A DNA stretch of 64,000 nt from Viscum album (lineage: Eukaryota; Streptophyta; Magnoliopsida; Santalales; Viscaceae). Where the stretch lies: contig OY728125.1 in the NCBI GenBank assembly GCA_963277665.1, positions 1,717,354,889 to 1,717,418,888 on the forward strand, given 5' to 3'. The notes under the pieces were generated by a model that was not told the origin of the DNA, did no database searches, and saw only the letters and a program-made list of their open reading frames with translations. Shown here piece after piece: positions 49,198-60,499 of this stretch (within the stretch, counting starts at the first letter, position 1; the number at the start of each line of letters is the position of its first letter). The position numbers and the translations under genes are program-made.

Positions 49198-50385
49198 ATG
49201 AGACATTATGCAAATGAATATCCTAAGCGTCAGAGGAACTTACCTCAGAAAAGGACAAGCGATCATGGCCAAGATTATGCTATCACTACTGCTGAGGTAG
49301 AAGCTCCGAAAGACGTGGTGGAAGGTAATTTAATGGTTTCCTCAAGTTTAGCAAATGAATTATTTGATTCTGGATCATCACATTGTTTCATATCTTCCCA
49401 GTTTGCTAAGAAAATTAGATATTTACAATTTGATTTAACAAGGGAGTTTTCAGTTAAAACTCATAAGGGAAGTATCATTGCAACAAAGTTTTGTGAATCA
49501 GTCCCCATTAGAGCACATAAATGTTCTTTATCCGCTGATCTCATCGTCATACTTATGATTGATTTTGATATAATCCTCGGTATGGATTGGATTTCAGACC
49601 ATGATGTGAAGATTAATTGTAAGAAGAAGGAGGTTACAATTTTTTATGATGATGATAAGGAACACCTTATCTTTATAGCAGAATCGTCACCACCTAATTC
49701 TTATCTAGATCCACCCCCAGTAGCTCAACTAAATTCAATTATTGGTGAGGAAGAGGATGAAATGACTGTGGGTGAGGAAAGGAATGTTCAAATAGAGGAT
49801 GTACCTATTTTGAAAGAATATGTAGATGTGTTTCCAGAAGATTTACCTGGACATCCTGCAGAACGAGAAGTTGAGTTTTCCATTGATTTAATTCCTAGAT
49901 CAAGGCATGTATCGAAGACCCCTTATAGAATGGCCACTGTAGAATTAGTTGAACTAAAGAAACAACTAGAGGAATTTAGTAATAAGGGATTTATTCGCCC
50001 TAGTGTTTCTCCATGGGGAGCCCCTACTCTTTGTGTTAAAAAGAAAGATGGATCTATGAGGTTATGTATCGACTACAGGGAGATCAATGCTATAACAATA
50101 AAGAACAAGTATCCCATACCTCGCATTGATGATTTATTTGACCAACTGCATGGAGCTCAATACTTTTCAAAGTTTGACCTTCGATATGGATATAATCAGT
50201 TGTGTGTAAAGAAGGAAGACATTCCGAAGATAGCATTTCGAACTAGGTATGGGCATTATGAGTTTACAGTAATGCCTTTTGGATTGACTAATGCACCCTC
50301 TGTATTCATGGATCTTATGAATAAGGTTTTCAGGGAATATCTTGATGAATTTTTGGTGATATTTATTGATGATACCTTGGTATAA
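49198..50385 (+). pseudogene. Element C protease and reverse transcriptase (395-codon open stretch)
   Basis: The longest open stretch in the window. The protease has [15 protein letters not shown] (DSG active site, about residue 60) and [16 protein letters not shown] linker with [20 protein letters not shown] follows. The RT runs from [15 protein letters not shown] through [43 protein letters not shown] (first catalytic Asp) and [18 protein letters not shown] to the catalytic FIDDTLV, where a TAA at 50383 ends it. The RT thumb and connection then continue in frame to about 50740 with further stops. All catalytic Asp residues seen are intact. Confidence 0.92.
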
Positions 50386-51170
50386 TTCAAAAGCTACAAA
50401 GATTATGAAAATCACTTGCTAATTATCCTGAAGACTCTGAGAAGACATGAATTATATGGGAAGTTTAGCATGTGTGAATTCTAGCTTCATGAGATTTCTT
50501 TTCTTGGCCATATTTTCTCTAAAGATGGAATCTCTATTGATCCTTCTAAGACCAAGGAAATCCAAGAATGGGAAACACCTACGAGTATAACTGAGGTACG
50601 TAGTTTTATTTGTTTGGAAGGTTATTATCGACGTTTCGTCCAGAATTTTGCCCGATTGGCTAACCCATTAACGAAGCTCACATGTAAAGGGGTTAAATTT
50701 GTTTGAAAAAAAGAGTGAGAAGAATGTTTTCAAGAACTGAAGAGAAGATTAGTCAATGCTCCTATATTGACTCTACCATCAGGGAATAGTGGGTTCGTTA
50801 TTTATAGTGATTCATCGAAGAAAGGACTTGGTTGTGTTCTTATGCAGAATGATAGGTTTATTGCCTATGCATCACGACAGTTGAAAATTCATGAACAAAA
50901 CTATCCTACTCATGATCTTGAGTTGGCAGCGGTGATCTTTGATTTGAAGATATGGAGGAACTACCTCTATGGTGAAAAATGTGAGATTTATACTAATCAC
51001 AAGAGTTTGAAGTATATTTTCCCACAAAAAGAACTCAACATGAGGCAAAGGAGATGGCTTTAATTACTCAAGGATTATGATTGCATGATACACTACCACT
51101 CGGGGAAAGCAAACAAGGTGGCAGATTCTTTGAGCAGAAAAGATCATGGAGTTTTGAACAATATGAGAAT
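50386..51170 (+). pseudogene. Element C RT thumb and RNase H
   Basis: EISFLGHIFSKDGISIDPSK and YYRRFVQNFARLANPLTKL close the RT. RNase H follows at 50767-51063: [20 protein letters not shown] with the first catalytic Asp, [19 protein letters not shown] with the Glu, [20 protein letters not shown] (usual TDHKSL; here Asp to Asn), and KANKVADSLSRK at the end. Stops at the Trp positions of FVWKKEWEE show TGG-to-TGA change. Confidence 0.9.
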
Positions 51171-51333
51171 TTAAAGGGATCCAATTTTCATGGATCTAGT
51201 GAAGATGGACATGGGAATAACCAGAGAAGGTGAAACATCCATGTTTTTTCAAATGGTTTCCAAACCATCTTTACTAGAAAGGATTAAGAGTTCTCAGACT
51301 GAGGATGAATAATTTCAAAAGAATATTAAAGCC

Positions 51334-52296
51334 GTGAATGATGGGAGATTGAGAGACTTTGTGTATGAAGAAGGAATTTTGAAATTCGAGAAGAGACTTT
51401 GTGTTCCCAATATACCTGATCTAAAAAGGGAATTGCTGGATGATGCTCATAGTTCCAATTTCTCTATACACCCTGGGAGCACCAAAATGTATAGAGATTT
51501 GAAGGAACATTTTTGGTGGTAAAACATAAAGAGGGAGATTGCTGATTTTGTGTTAAGATGTATGGTTTGCCAACAAGTGAAAGCTGGAAGGAAACATCCT
51601 GGAGGAGTCATGCAACCTCTTCCCATACCAGAGTGGAAATGAGACAATATTACGATGGAATTTGTCATGGGGCTACCAAAGACTCTTAGAAGGAACGATG
51701 CAATATGGGTCATTGTTGATCGTCTTACCAAGTCAACACATTTTCTTGCTATAAGGGAAGATTTACCACTTGAACGACTAGCAAGACTATATATTAATGA
51801 AGTTGTGAGACTTCATGGAGTACCCCTATCGATTGTTTCTGATCGTGATCCCCGTTTTACTTCAAGATTCTGGAAAAGTCTTCAGAAAGCCTTGGATACT
51901 GAACATCATTTGAGTACTTCCTACCACCCTCAAACAGATGGACAATCAGAATGAACTATTCAAACCTTAGAAGACATGTTGAGATCCTACTCACTTGACT
52001 TTCAGGGTACGTGGGATCAATATTTACCTCTGGAAGAATTTTCCTATAACAATAGCTTCCATTCAAGTATTCATATGGCACCATATGAAGCATTATACAG
52101 AAAGAGATGTCGCGCACCAACCTGTTGGGATGACGTTGGTGAAATAAAACATGTAGGATCAGAACTGGTGGAGGAAATGGTGGAAAAGGTGAAGGTAATC
52201 CAAACCATATCAAAGCATCTCAAAGTAGGCAGAAGAGCTATGCCGATAATCGAAGGAAGGATTTGGAATTTCAAGTTGGTGATCATGCTTTCTTGA
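51334..52296 (+). pseudogene. Element C integrase
   Basis: The zinc domain is visible as HSSNFSIHPGSTKMYRDLKE and CMVCQQVKAGRKHPGG. The core starts [11 protein letters not shown] (first catalytic Asp, usual MDF, changed to Glu), then [32 protein letters not shown] with the second Asp, and [11 protein letters not shown] with the Glu followed by a TGA where CGA (Arg) is normal. YNNSFHSSIHMAPYEALY follows. Stops replace a Trp or Arg codon at several places. Integrase joins the cDNA to the chromosome; this copy is dead. Confidence 0.9.
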
Positions 52297-52349
52297 AGGT
52301 ATCTCCATGGAAGGGAGTCATACGTTTTGGTAAGAAAGGTAAATTGAGT

Positions 52350-52697
52350 CCCAGGTACATCGGACCTTTATAAATTCTAGAACGAATTGGGGCTGTAGCT
52401 TACCGATTGACAATGCCGCCAAGTCTGTCCAAAGTTCACGATGTGTTCCACGTATCTCTGTTGAGGAAATACATGCCTGACCCAACGCATGTACTCACCT
52501 ATGAGGAATCAGAACTCGAACCCGATCTGTCTTATTGCGAAGATCCCATCAAGATTCTTGATACGAGAGAACAAGTACTGAGAAACCGGACAACTCGTCT
52601 GGTAAAAGTCTTGTGGAGAAACAATAAATTGGAAGATGCAACGTGGGAACCCGAGGAACTTATGATGAAGAACCACCCAAGTCTTTTCATGCGGTAG
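52350..52697 (+). pseudogene. Element C GPY/F block and chromodomain-like tail
   Basis: PRYIGPL-stop-ILERIGAVAYRL is the GPY/F block. The open stretch from 52407 has VHDVFHVSLLRKYMPDPTHV, then ILDTREQVLRNRTTRLVKVLW and LEDATWEPEELM, ending HPSLFMR. This is the tail pattern of Tekay/Del chromoviruses, a variant chromodomain lacking the full aromatic cage of classical ones. It is the main reason for the clade call. Confidence 0.85.
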
Positions 52698-52705
52698 TAT
52701 TCTAG

Positions 52706-52742
52706 AAATTTCAAGGACGAAATTATTTGAAGTAGGGGATAA
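52706..52742 (+). promoter_or_regulatory. Element C pre-PPT inverted motif and polypurine tract
   Basis: AATTTCAAGGACGAAATT, an imperfect inverted repeat common just before the 3' LTR of plant Ty3/gypsy elements, then GAAGTAGGGGATAA abutting the TG of the LTR. Confidence 0.85.
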
Positions 52743-55700
52743 TGTAACACCGCAAGCTTCTACGGTACGCTTCTATTTGAATAATGCAATAGCGTGTGCT
52801 GTACGCAACATCGAGTTCTAACACACCACAACCAATCAAATTAGCCGTTATGAATAGTAATACCCACTTTTTGAAATTTATAAAGTTTATTTTTCAAAAT
52901 GGACTTCATTTTTGGATTTGGAATATCGAAATTATCCTAGGGTGAATTTTTGGTATTTTTCTGAAAAACTTCATTTTTTGATGAATAGTGAAACCACTAA
53001 GTGGTAGTTAGAAAACTGATTTTTTTCATAAAACTTAATTTTACCGCTTCTGTGAGTGGAATTTCGAAAATCCGAGAGACACGGTTAATATCAAGGACTA
53101 AAATGTGGTTCATTGAGATGAAAATAATTTTTGGTGAATAGTAACTTTTTACTTTTATTTACCACGGTTAAAAGTAAATAGGGAAATTAAGGGTAAAAAT
53201 GATATTAATATTACCCTAACACATTTCCTAATTCTATTGGATAATCTTAATTCGACCAAAAAAAACCTTAGAAATAAAATATTATCATTTAGGTCCACTT
53301 GGATTAGATTAGGACATTTATTATTATTTAATTCAATGAAGAGTTAAAAGAGTTAAAATCAAAGTTTATTTACTAAATAATTTTTAATATAGGGTTATAC
53401 ATAAGGTAAATTCTATTGTAAATATTCATTATAAATATAAAAATATTTCCTACATAATTATATTTTATTTATAATTTTTATACATTAAATAATTTAATTT
53501 ATTTATGACACAATGATGATGCAGTAATTACAATAATAGTGAAAAATTAAAATAATTGATATTATATATACCCAAATAAATATAATTTGAGACTTTTTAT
53601 GAAGTACACTAATTTTATAGGTTAATATGACATGTTACGAATGATTTAATTAACTTTTTTCGAAGTAATATTTCTGTTATGATTTTCACAAAAATCAATT
53701 TTTCAAATAGTGTCAAAATTGACATAAAAGAGTTTTTAAAACAAATATTATATTATTAATTTATATTCAATTCCTAAAAATCTAAGGTTCATCCAAGAGA
53801 CTTATATCATGACATGTGTATCATTAATGGACCACTTGGGGGTCGCTTGGAGGTATATAGTAAGTTTATTAACTATATAATATAAAAATACAAAGTGACA
53901 TGGTAAGTGTCAAACTAATTAACTAAGAGTTAAAACTAAAAGATAAGGTTAATATAATGACGCAAACCTATCTAAATTCTATTGGTTGAGTGGTTTTAGA
54001 CCCATAAAAACCTTAAACTTTAAATAATACACTTTAGAGCCATTAGAAACCGAATATGAATTTATTATAAAATAATATTTCTTGCTTTTCCAAAGGTGCC
54101 CCTCACCCCTCTTATAAAAGGGCACTCCCCCTTCTCATTAATTCACACCTTCAAATCCATTTGGCTCGGACAAAATCTGCTCAAATACTCTATAAACTTC
54201 ACTCACTTCATCCTAGAGGCCTTACTTTATTCAGAAAGCCAACCTAAGGATCCCTTTTGATCAAATGAAAAGGAAGAACCCGAAGAAGAGGTAACGTTTT
54301 CACCACCCCTTTTCAAATTCATTTCTTCTTCCACTTCTTCTTTCATTGTTATTGCCATTATAAAATAATAAATCAATTATATTAAATATAGTTTTATTTT
54401 ATTATAAATATGGTACAATCATATTCAGTATTCTATCCATCCTTTGAATAACATGTCACCATACGTGCGTACGTACGACTTACCGTCTCCACGTCGTGGT
54501 GTAATTGTTATTCAATATATTATTATTTGGATGGGTATAATAATGATTTCTAATTCATTTAAACAATAAATATAACATGATAATGATTCTGTATATATGA
54601 TATACCATCCAATTATATATTATTTTAATATTAAAAGAATGATATTGTCGCTCGTGCGTACGTACAAACTACTGTCTCCACGAACGCGATGAGATTCATT
54701 CTCCATCGTATCCATTGAAGTATAATTATCATTTGATGATTTAAAAATAATGTTTAAGGAATTGATATCATTATGTATATGAATAAGATACAAACTATCC
54801 ATGACAAACATGGCTTATGTATCAAAACATATAAAAGAAAACGAGTAAGTTAACATCCAAAACAATGATAATACAAAGATATTATTAACAAATCAATGTT
54901 AAAAGATCATATATGATATCATATTAATGTATATGATTCTTGTATAATTTAATAAAAATTATTTCACTATTATACAGGAGGTTAACCTACCCTCAACTAA
55001 GTAAAAGTACAAGGTAATGGTTTATTTCGCAATCTCTTCATTATCCGAGGTTGTTTATACGTAATAATCTACTAGGATCTCTTTATCATCCACATCCATG
55101 TTTCATAAAAATGTATTTCAAATTTTTTTTACTATTTAAAAGAATATGGGTTAATGTTATTTATACCCTTGTTTGACTTTTTATAAGAGGTTTATAAAGG
55201 AATATTTCCGTCGTTTTCCAAACAAGGTTCTTTTTAACCTTTTCGACAAAATTAAGGTAAGAATGTTTTTTTAACTTATACGGCGGGTGCGACTATTTTC
55301 CACCATTATAAAATTGTCAAAGCTTCCCTAACAAGATTATAAGAATATTTTCAAAGAAAATGTTTTATTTTATAAATATATGACTCTTAAATGATTTCAA
55401 AATAGAAAGAGATATTTCTATAAAAATAGTTTTGATTTCATCTATGTCAACATCCTTTGATGGATTTTATGCTTATTTGAAGTTGATTTATTATGATACA
55501 AAAAATCTACATTGTATTGAAGGTTTTGTGATATGTTTGACTATGGATGTGTTATTTTTATACCATTCATGGTTTATGGATGAATTATTTACATTTCGAA
55601 TGCAAGTTTTAATATGAATGTTTATGTTATGTTTAAACCTTTTCATATGGGAATGCATTGGACTTAATATGTGATGGGTGGAGCCTGCTATAGCTCTTCG

Positions 55701-56311
55701 ATGCATCGGTAGGTCACATGAGACAAACTAGTGTCTTGTCACAAGGCCTTGGAAAAATCTTATTTGTAGTCTTGGCACAGGGCCTTGGCTATGTGGTTAT
55801 GATAGTCTGGCATTATGCATTCCATCATTATGAAAGTGGTTATTGATATTACATGTGATTATTCGATTAGTAGAATATCCATGTGAATATGTAAATGACA
55901 TTATTTTATTTTATTTTTTCCATACTATGTTGAAGTTCAAGTTTAAAAGGCTTTTGTTTTAGTTATACATTGCCTGGAATGTTTATTCTTATTTATGAAA
56001 GTTTCCGCTATATTGTTATCCTTACTCGACATTTTAGGTCACCCCTTTTCTATGTTTTATTTTTCCTAGGATGTGAAGAAGTAAATTATGAATGACCTGC
56101 AGGGATAGTATGAGGGGATAAGAGTGTAGAATATGGAGACTCTGTTGTTGTAGTTTTCATTTTTATAATGTAATGTAAAACTTTATGAATATATCTAGTG
56201 TTTCCAAGGCTACTAAATTAATCAGTATTTCGAGATTTGATCTTTCTTGTGATCATGAAAATGTTATGTAATAATTCACCTACACGAGGTAATTGGGGTT
56301 GGGGCGTTACA
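52743..56311 (+). repeat. Element C 3' LTR
   Basis: Same landmarks as the 5' LTR: TATA 54113, donor-like site 54291, modules near 54467 and 54655, the 36-nt block 54978-55013, TTGGCA repeat 55729-55796, acceptor-like TTTTTCCTAG near 56068. Ends GGGGCGTTACA. Confidence 0.95.
54113..54122 (+). promoter_or_regulatory. LTR TATA box, element C 3' LTR
   Basis: TATAAAAGGG, the counterpart of 45531. In this LTR it could drive transcription rightward into element E. Confidence 0.75.
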
Positions 56312-56839
56312 ATTACACTTATCAGTAAGAGAGTACATCTTCAATTCGGGTTTTCAATCTTTAATAATGGTGTTCAGATCGCCTTGGAATCTCTCTGGGA
56401 GGCTTTGGAAACACCTAGAATTCATGAAGCCTGAGCGAAGGTTGAAAATATAGAAGTATCGGGGGGTTAAAGTGGTTTTTAAAATTATTTTTAGAATTAA
56501 AATCCTGCGTGCATGGTTTCCTAGGTAGAGGCACACGGTTTGGAAAACCATGCACCAACCGTGCAGACCCCTCTGTCCAGTTTCTCACGGTTGGCACAGT
56601 TTGTCCAACTGTACGCAAACTGTGCGAACCTCTCTTTCCAGTTCCACACACTTGGCATGGTTTGGTCACACAATTTGACAAACTGTCCGCAAACCTTGCA
56701 CAACCCACTATCATTTATTTTTCATTAAAAGTCACACAAACGCACCCCAAGACACTACTCCAAGTTAAATGTACTTAAAATCTTCAAAAAGTATCAGAAA
56801 ACACACCCAAGATAACTCCAAAAAGGGTGGGATCTTACA
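56312..56839 (-). repeat. Element E 3' LTR, inner part
   Basis: Continuation of 42363-44159 after element C. The right end GATCTTACA abuts the polypurine tract, so this is the U3 start of the LTR in the sense of E. Bases 56312-56316 (ATTAC) are the right target duplication of C. Confidence 0.85.
56520..56706. repeat. Three-unit GC-rich repeat in element E U3
   Basis: Three diverged units of about 60 bp, each with a CACGGTTTGG-like start, an AACTGT/CGCAAAC centre and a GTGC(G/A)AACC end, plus internal inverted pairs such as CACGGTT and AACCGTG. They lie 130-320 bp after the LTR start, where plant LTRs carry enhancers. The GC content leaves both strands open in several frames. Confidence 0.6.
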
Positions 56840-56853
56840 ATCTCCCCACCTTA
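56840..56853 (-). promoter_or_regulatory. Element E polypurine tract
   Basis: The minus strand reads TAAGGTGGGGAGATT directly before the TGTAAGATC start of the LTR. Confidence 0.8.
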
Positions 56854-56879
56854 AACAGATCATTCTTGAGCTACACTCT

Positions 56880-57280
56880 CTAAATTCTCTAAGATTCCAA
56901 GTCAAAAATATCGGGTAATTGATAAATCATGTTTTCTTCTCATTCCCAAGTTTCCTTTTGAACATTTCAATGTTTTCATAACACATGAACCAATGACACG
57001 GTATTTCCCCATAACACTCTTTCACTGCAACCCATCACATGAACTAGATGCTCCTCAAAGGAAACATCTATCTCAAGGTAAACTTCTTTCACATAAATCA
57101 CATGAGAAGGGTCTAGATGATACCTTTATAGTTGTGACACATGGAAAACATCATTCATCGCGCTGAATTTCAGTGGAAGTGCTAATCGGTATTCCACTGG
57201 CCTGATTCTCTATAGCACCTCCAAGGGTCCCACAAACCTAGGCTATAACATGCCATGCCTCTGTATCCCATAGTGACCCA
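56880..57280 (-). pseudogene. Element E GPY/F block and chromodomain-like tail
   Basis: The minus strand reads GPLEVL-stop-RIRPVEYRLALP, then NDVFHVSQL and YHLDPSHVIYVKEVYLEID, and finally SLVHVL, KH, NVQKETWE and EENMIYQLP separated by stops at Trp-like positions. This matches the LVKVLWKxxxVxEATWExEExM tail of chromoviruses and is homologous to 52350-52697. Confidence 0.8.
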
Positions 57281-57379
57281 ATCTAGGTGACACCTAAAGA
57301 ACTACATGATCGGCCTCTATAAAGTCTAGGGGTTATCTCTGTATATCATCATATGACTTCTACCTACTTTGAGCCATAT

Positions 57380-58140
57380 CCATACACTTTCGAATCAACT
57401 GCACCTACTCTGATGTCTCCTAAATGAGACTCGGTCCTAATAGCTCTGACTCACCCACCTCTAACCAACATAGAAGTGATCTAAAAGGTCTACCATAAAG
57501 TTCCTCATATGGTGACATCAATATAGTTGTCGAATAACTATTGTTATAGGGAAACTCCACTAATTCCAAGTGCTTCTAACAAGAAACACCAAAGTCAAGC
57601 ACACATGCTCACATCATATCCTCTAACACTTGTAAGGTACACTCGGAATGCCCATATGTCTATGGGCGGGAGGCTGTACTTAATAGAACCGGTGTACCAA
57701 GAAACTTCTGTATGCCCTGCCAGAAGTGTGAAGTAAAGCGCGAATCACCATATGAAATTATAGTCTGTTGCACCCCATGAAAATTAACTATCTCTCTCAT
57801 GTATAGTTTTCTCAACTGATCTACTATAAAGTTTTATTTAATAAGAAATAAATGTGCTACCCTTGTTAGTTGATCCACAATTACCAAAATAGAATCATTC
57901 GTCCTAATATTTTTTTGGAATTCTTACCACAAAATCAATAGTCATGTCATCCCACTTCCAATTTGGAATAGGTAGCGACTGAAATAGTCTTATAGGTCGT
58001 TGATGCTCTGCCTTCACCTACTGAAATGTGAAACAACTCCTTATGAACCCTACTATTTCCATTTCCATGCCTGGCCGCCAAAACTATCATAGAAGGTCAC
58101 GATACATTTTGGTCACCCCAAGATGTACCGCCCACCTTCA
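57380..58140 (-). pseudogene. Element E integrase
   Basis: On the minus strand: HLGVTKMYRDLL (zinc domain), KAEHQRPIRLFQSLPIPNWK, DDMTIDFVVRIPK with the first catalytic Asp, a corrupted second block, then LLSTASRP-stop-TYGHSECTLQVLEDMM for the [10 protein letters not shown] region (catalytic Glu kept) and VEFPYNNSYSTTILMSPYEE followed by LYGRPFRS. Several stops and at least one shift make it inactive. Confidence 0.85.
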
Positions 58141-58440
58141 AGAAAAAAATTCATACATGAGTTCCTCTCGCATACTCGTAGGCACAACAGCCTTATTTTT
58201 CACATAGATGATCTTATCCTCATCTATTTTCCTATCTGAAGGTGTCTCCCCACCTTTAAGGTTTTCCCTTAAGGATAAACACTCTAGATCCTCATACTTC
58301 ATATCCATGATCCCTCTCAAGAGTGTAGAATCCACTCCTACAGAATCCAGAGTCATCCTCTCCTTACTCTCTTGAACTACCACATGCATTTCCACCAGCA
58401 AAGACATTATCTTCCACTCGGCAGTTGACTCATGTACCAA
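58141..58440 (-). pseudogene. Element E RNase H-integrase linker
   Basis: A 100-residue open stretch on the minus strand. Its end IIYVKNKAVVPTSMREELM matches the linker pattern xxxRVCVPxxxxLRxEIL before the integrase zinc domain. It is pol sequence and not an independent gene. Confidence 0.7.
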
Positions 58441-58479
58441 CTATGTATGATTTTTTTGCTCAAGGAATCAACCACAATA

Positions 58480-58830
58480 TTCCCCATCTAAGGTGTATAT
58501 TCCAATTCAAAATCAAATGACTGCATATAATCTACCCATCTTCACTGCCGAAGATTCAAGTCGAGCTGTGAAAAGATGTGCTTCAAGATTTTGTGATCCT
58601 TAAAAACATTAAACTTTTCACCCAAAATATAGTGTCTCTAATAATTAAGAGAATATACCACTACTTCCAATATGAGGGCATGCATATGTTAATTCCATTC
58701 ATGTGGCCTCAAATGCTGAAACCCATAACCAACGACTCTATCCCCTTGCATCAACACAACTCTGAGTCCGACCCTAGAAGCATCACAATACACCGTGTAC
58801 TCCTCACCCGACTCAGGTAAAACCAAAATT
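58480..58830 (-). pseudogene. Element E RNase H
   Basis: The minus strand reads SGEEYTVYCDASRVGLRVVL, MQGDRVVGYGFQHLRPHEWN and then a decayed HDLELAA block, matching plant Ty3/gypsy RNase H; the first catalytic Asp is kept. Confidence 0.8.
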
Positions 58831-59029
58831 TGTGCTTAATTAAAGAACATATTCAACTCCTAGAAATAATTCTCACATGATTATATCCAAAAAAACATTA
58901 TCCTTTTTTTGTAAAATCATTAAGCATTGCTTCCATTTAGGAAATTTCCTAGATAAATCTCTTGTAATAACCAGCTAATCCCCAAAAGCATAGAATATAA
59001 AAACATTTCTTTGGTTGCTCCTTAGAAAT

Positions 59030-59660
59030 CATTACCTACAATTGTTTGGGTCCACTGCCACACCTTCTTCCAAGATTATGTGCCCCAAAAAGTGTACCCT
59101 GTCAATCCAAAACTGACATTTAGATAGCTTGGAATATAGCCGATGCTCTCTCAGTGTACCCAAGAAAATTTCAAGATGTTGAGAATGATTTTTATGAGTC
59201 CATGAGTACACTAAGATTTCTTCCACGAACATCACCACAAACTGATCTCAGTATGAATGAAATATCCTGTTCATTAATGCCATAAACACTAATAGATAAT
59301 TAGTCAAACCAAAAAGAATTACGACAAACTCATAAAGGTCGTACCTACTCTTAAAAGAAGTTAATGTTATATTAGAGGTCCGAACACTCAGTGGATGGTA
59401 CCCTAATCTCAGATCAATCTTTGAAAACACACTGGACCCCTTTAAGTGGTCAAACTGATCATCGATACATGGAAGAAGATATTGGGTTTTCACAGTCATT
59501 TGGCTAAACTTTCAGTAATTTACACACAACTGTAAACTCCCATTGCCCTTCTTTGCAAAAAAAAAAAAAACAGGTGATCTCCAAGGAGATGTATGTGTCT
59601 AGATAAACCCTTTATCCACCAATTCCTCCAACAAAATTTTGAGTTCTTGAAGCTTAGTAA
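59030..59660 (-). pseudogene. Element E reverse transcriptase
   Basis: The minus strand reads ELTKLQELKILLEELVDKGF, SPWRSPVFFFF with a 14-base A run (plus strand) causing a shift, then YLLPCIDDQFDHLKGSSVFS, KIDLRLGYHPL, YEFVVILFGLTNYLLVFMAL and MNRIF. The catalytic block reads VMFVEEILVYS: both Asp of FVDD are Glu. HRLYSKLSKCQFW and VHFLGHIILEEG follow. The active-site change alone would inactivate it. Confidence 0.88.
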
Positions 59661-60119
59661 GTTCTATTATGTAAGGTTGAATAGATAGAGGCTCAGCTCT
59701 CGACATGAGCTCAATAGTGAATTCCCCATCTGTCTTAGGTGGAAATCATAAAAAGTATTTAGTAATGAAATTCTGAAATAGTTCTACTACTAGGGGAAGG
59801 ACATCATTCCTACCACCCCCATCATCCAACGAAAGATTACCAACATGGGATGTGAGCTCTCCTAGTTACTGAGTAATTTGACCATATCCACCTATATGGA
59901 TATCCAATTCTCAACTAAGGATATATTGGTCTCCATTAGGAGATACTAAGTTCACTCTCCTATGATAACAATCTACGTTGGCTTAGTAAACAACTAGAGA
60001 ATCCATACCCACAATCAGTTAAAACCCCATTATATCAAGGTCGTAGATACCCCATAGAAAATGATACCCTCTAATCTCTTGTTAACATCCCTTGCATAAA
60101 CAGATATCCCTAGTCTGTG

Positions 60120-60310
60120 TTCCCAATGGTGTATCGATTTTCATCACCCTTCTTACATAATACACTCAAGGTTCAAGACATTAACAAGATTTGCAGATAT
60201 AAAGGAGTTAGAGGCACCATTATCAACTAAGTAATTAACTAAAGTTGAAGAAACTAGAATAGTATCTCTCACTATCGATGGACCAGCCTCACTCTCCACT
60301 AGTGTAGGTT
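60120..60310 (-). pseudogene. Element E aspartic protease
   Basis: The minus strand reads SIVRDTILVSSTLVNYLVDN, GASNSFISANLVNVLNLE. The active site DTGA/DSGA is DNGA. The flap and second motif are too decayed to define. Confidence 0.7.
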
Positions 60311-60499
60311 TCAATACATGTTACTATCCTCCCCCTCTTCCTGGTGGTGTCATCTGACTCCCCTATGTATAACCACTCTGATAATACAAACACTCGTTCC
60401 CTGAAGCACCATGTCCAATAACTCTATCACCTCTTCCAGTTGGATGCCAACTTCCAAAACTATATGTTGTAGAAGACCCCATTCCCATACTCTGACACT

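Larger units (their letters stand above)
44160..56311 (+). mobile_element. Element C: full-length Tekay/Del-like chromovirus
   Basis: LTRs of 3570 and 3569 bp with TG...CA ends, about 95% alike over the first 170 bp by eye, flank an initiator-methionine primer site, gag, protease, RT, RNase H, integrase with a C-terminal chromodomain-like segment, and a polypurine tract. This is the Ty3/gypsy order. The long LTRs, the primer tRNA and the tail VKVLWRNNKLEDATWEPEE point to the Tekay/Del chromovirus clade. It sits inside the left LTR of E. It is the best preserved element here but has about a dozen stops in gag-pol. Confidence 0.95.

Noticed and set aside
56415..56778. Five overlapping frames of 60-99 residues on both strands
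   Set aside because: All fall on the GC-rich U3 repeat of element E; none has a family motif.
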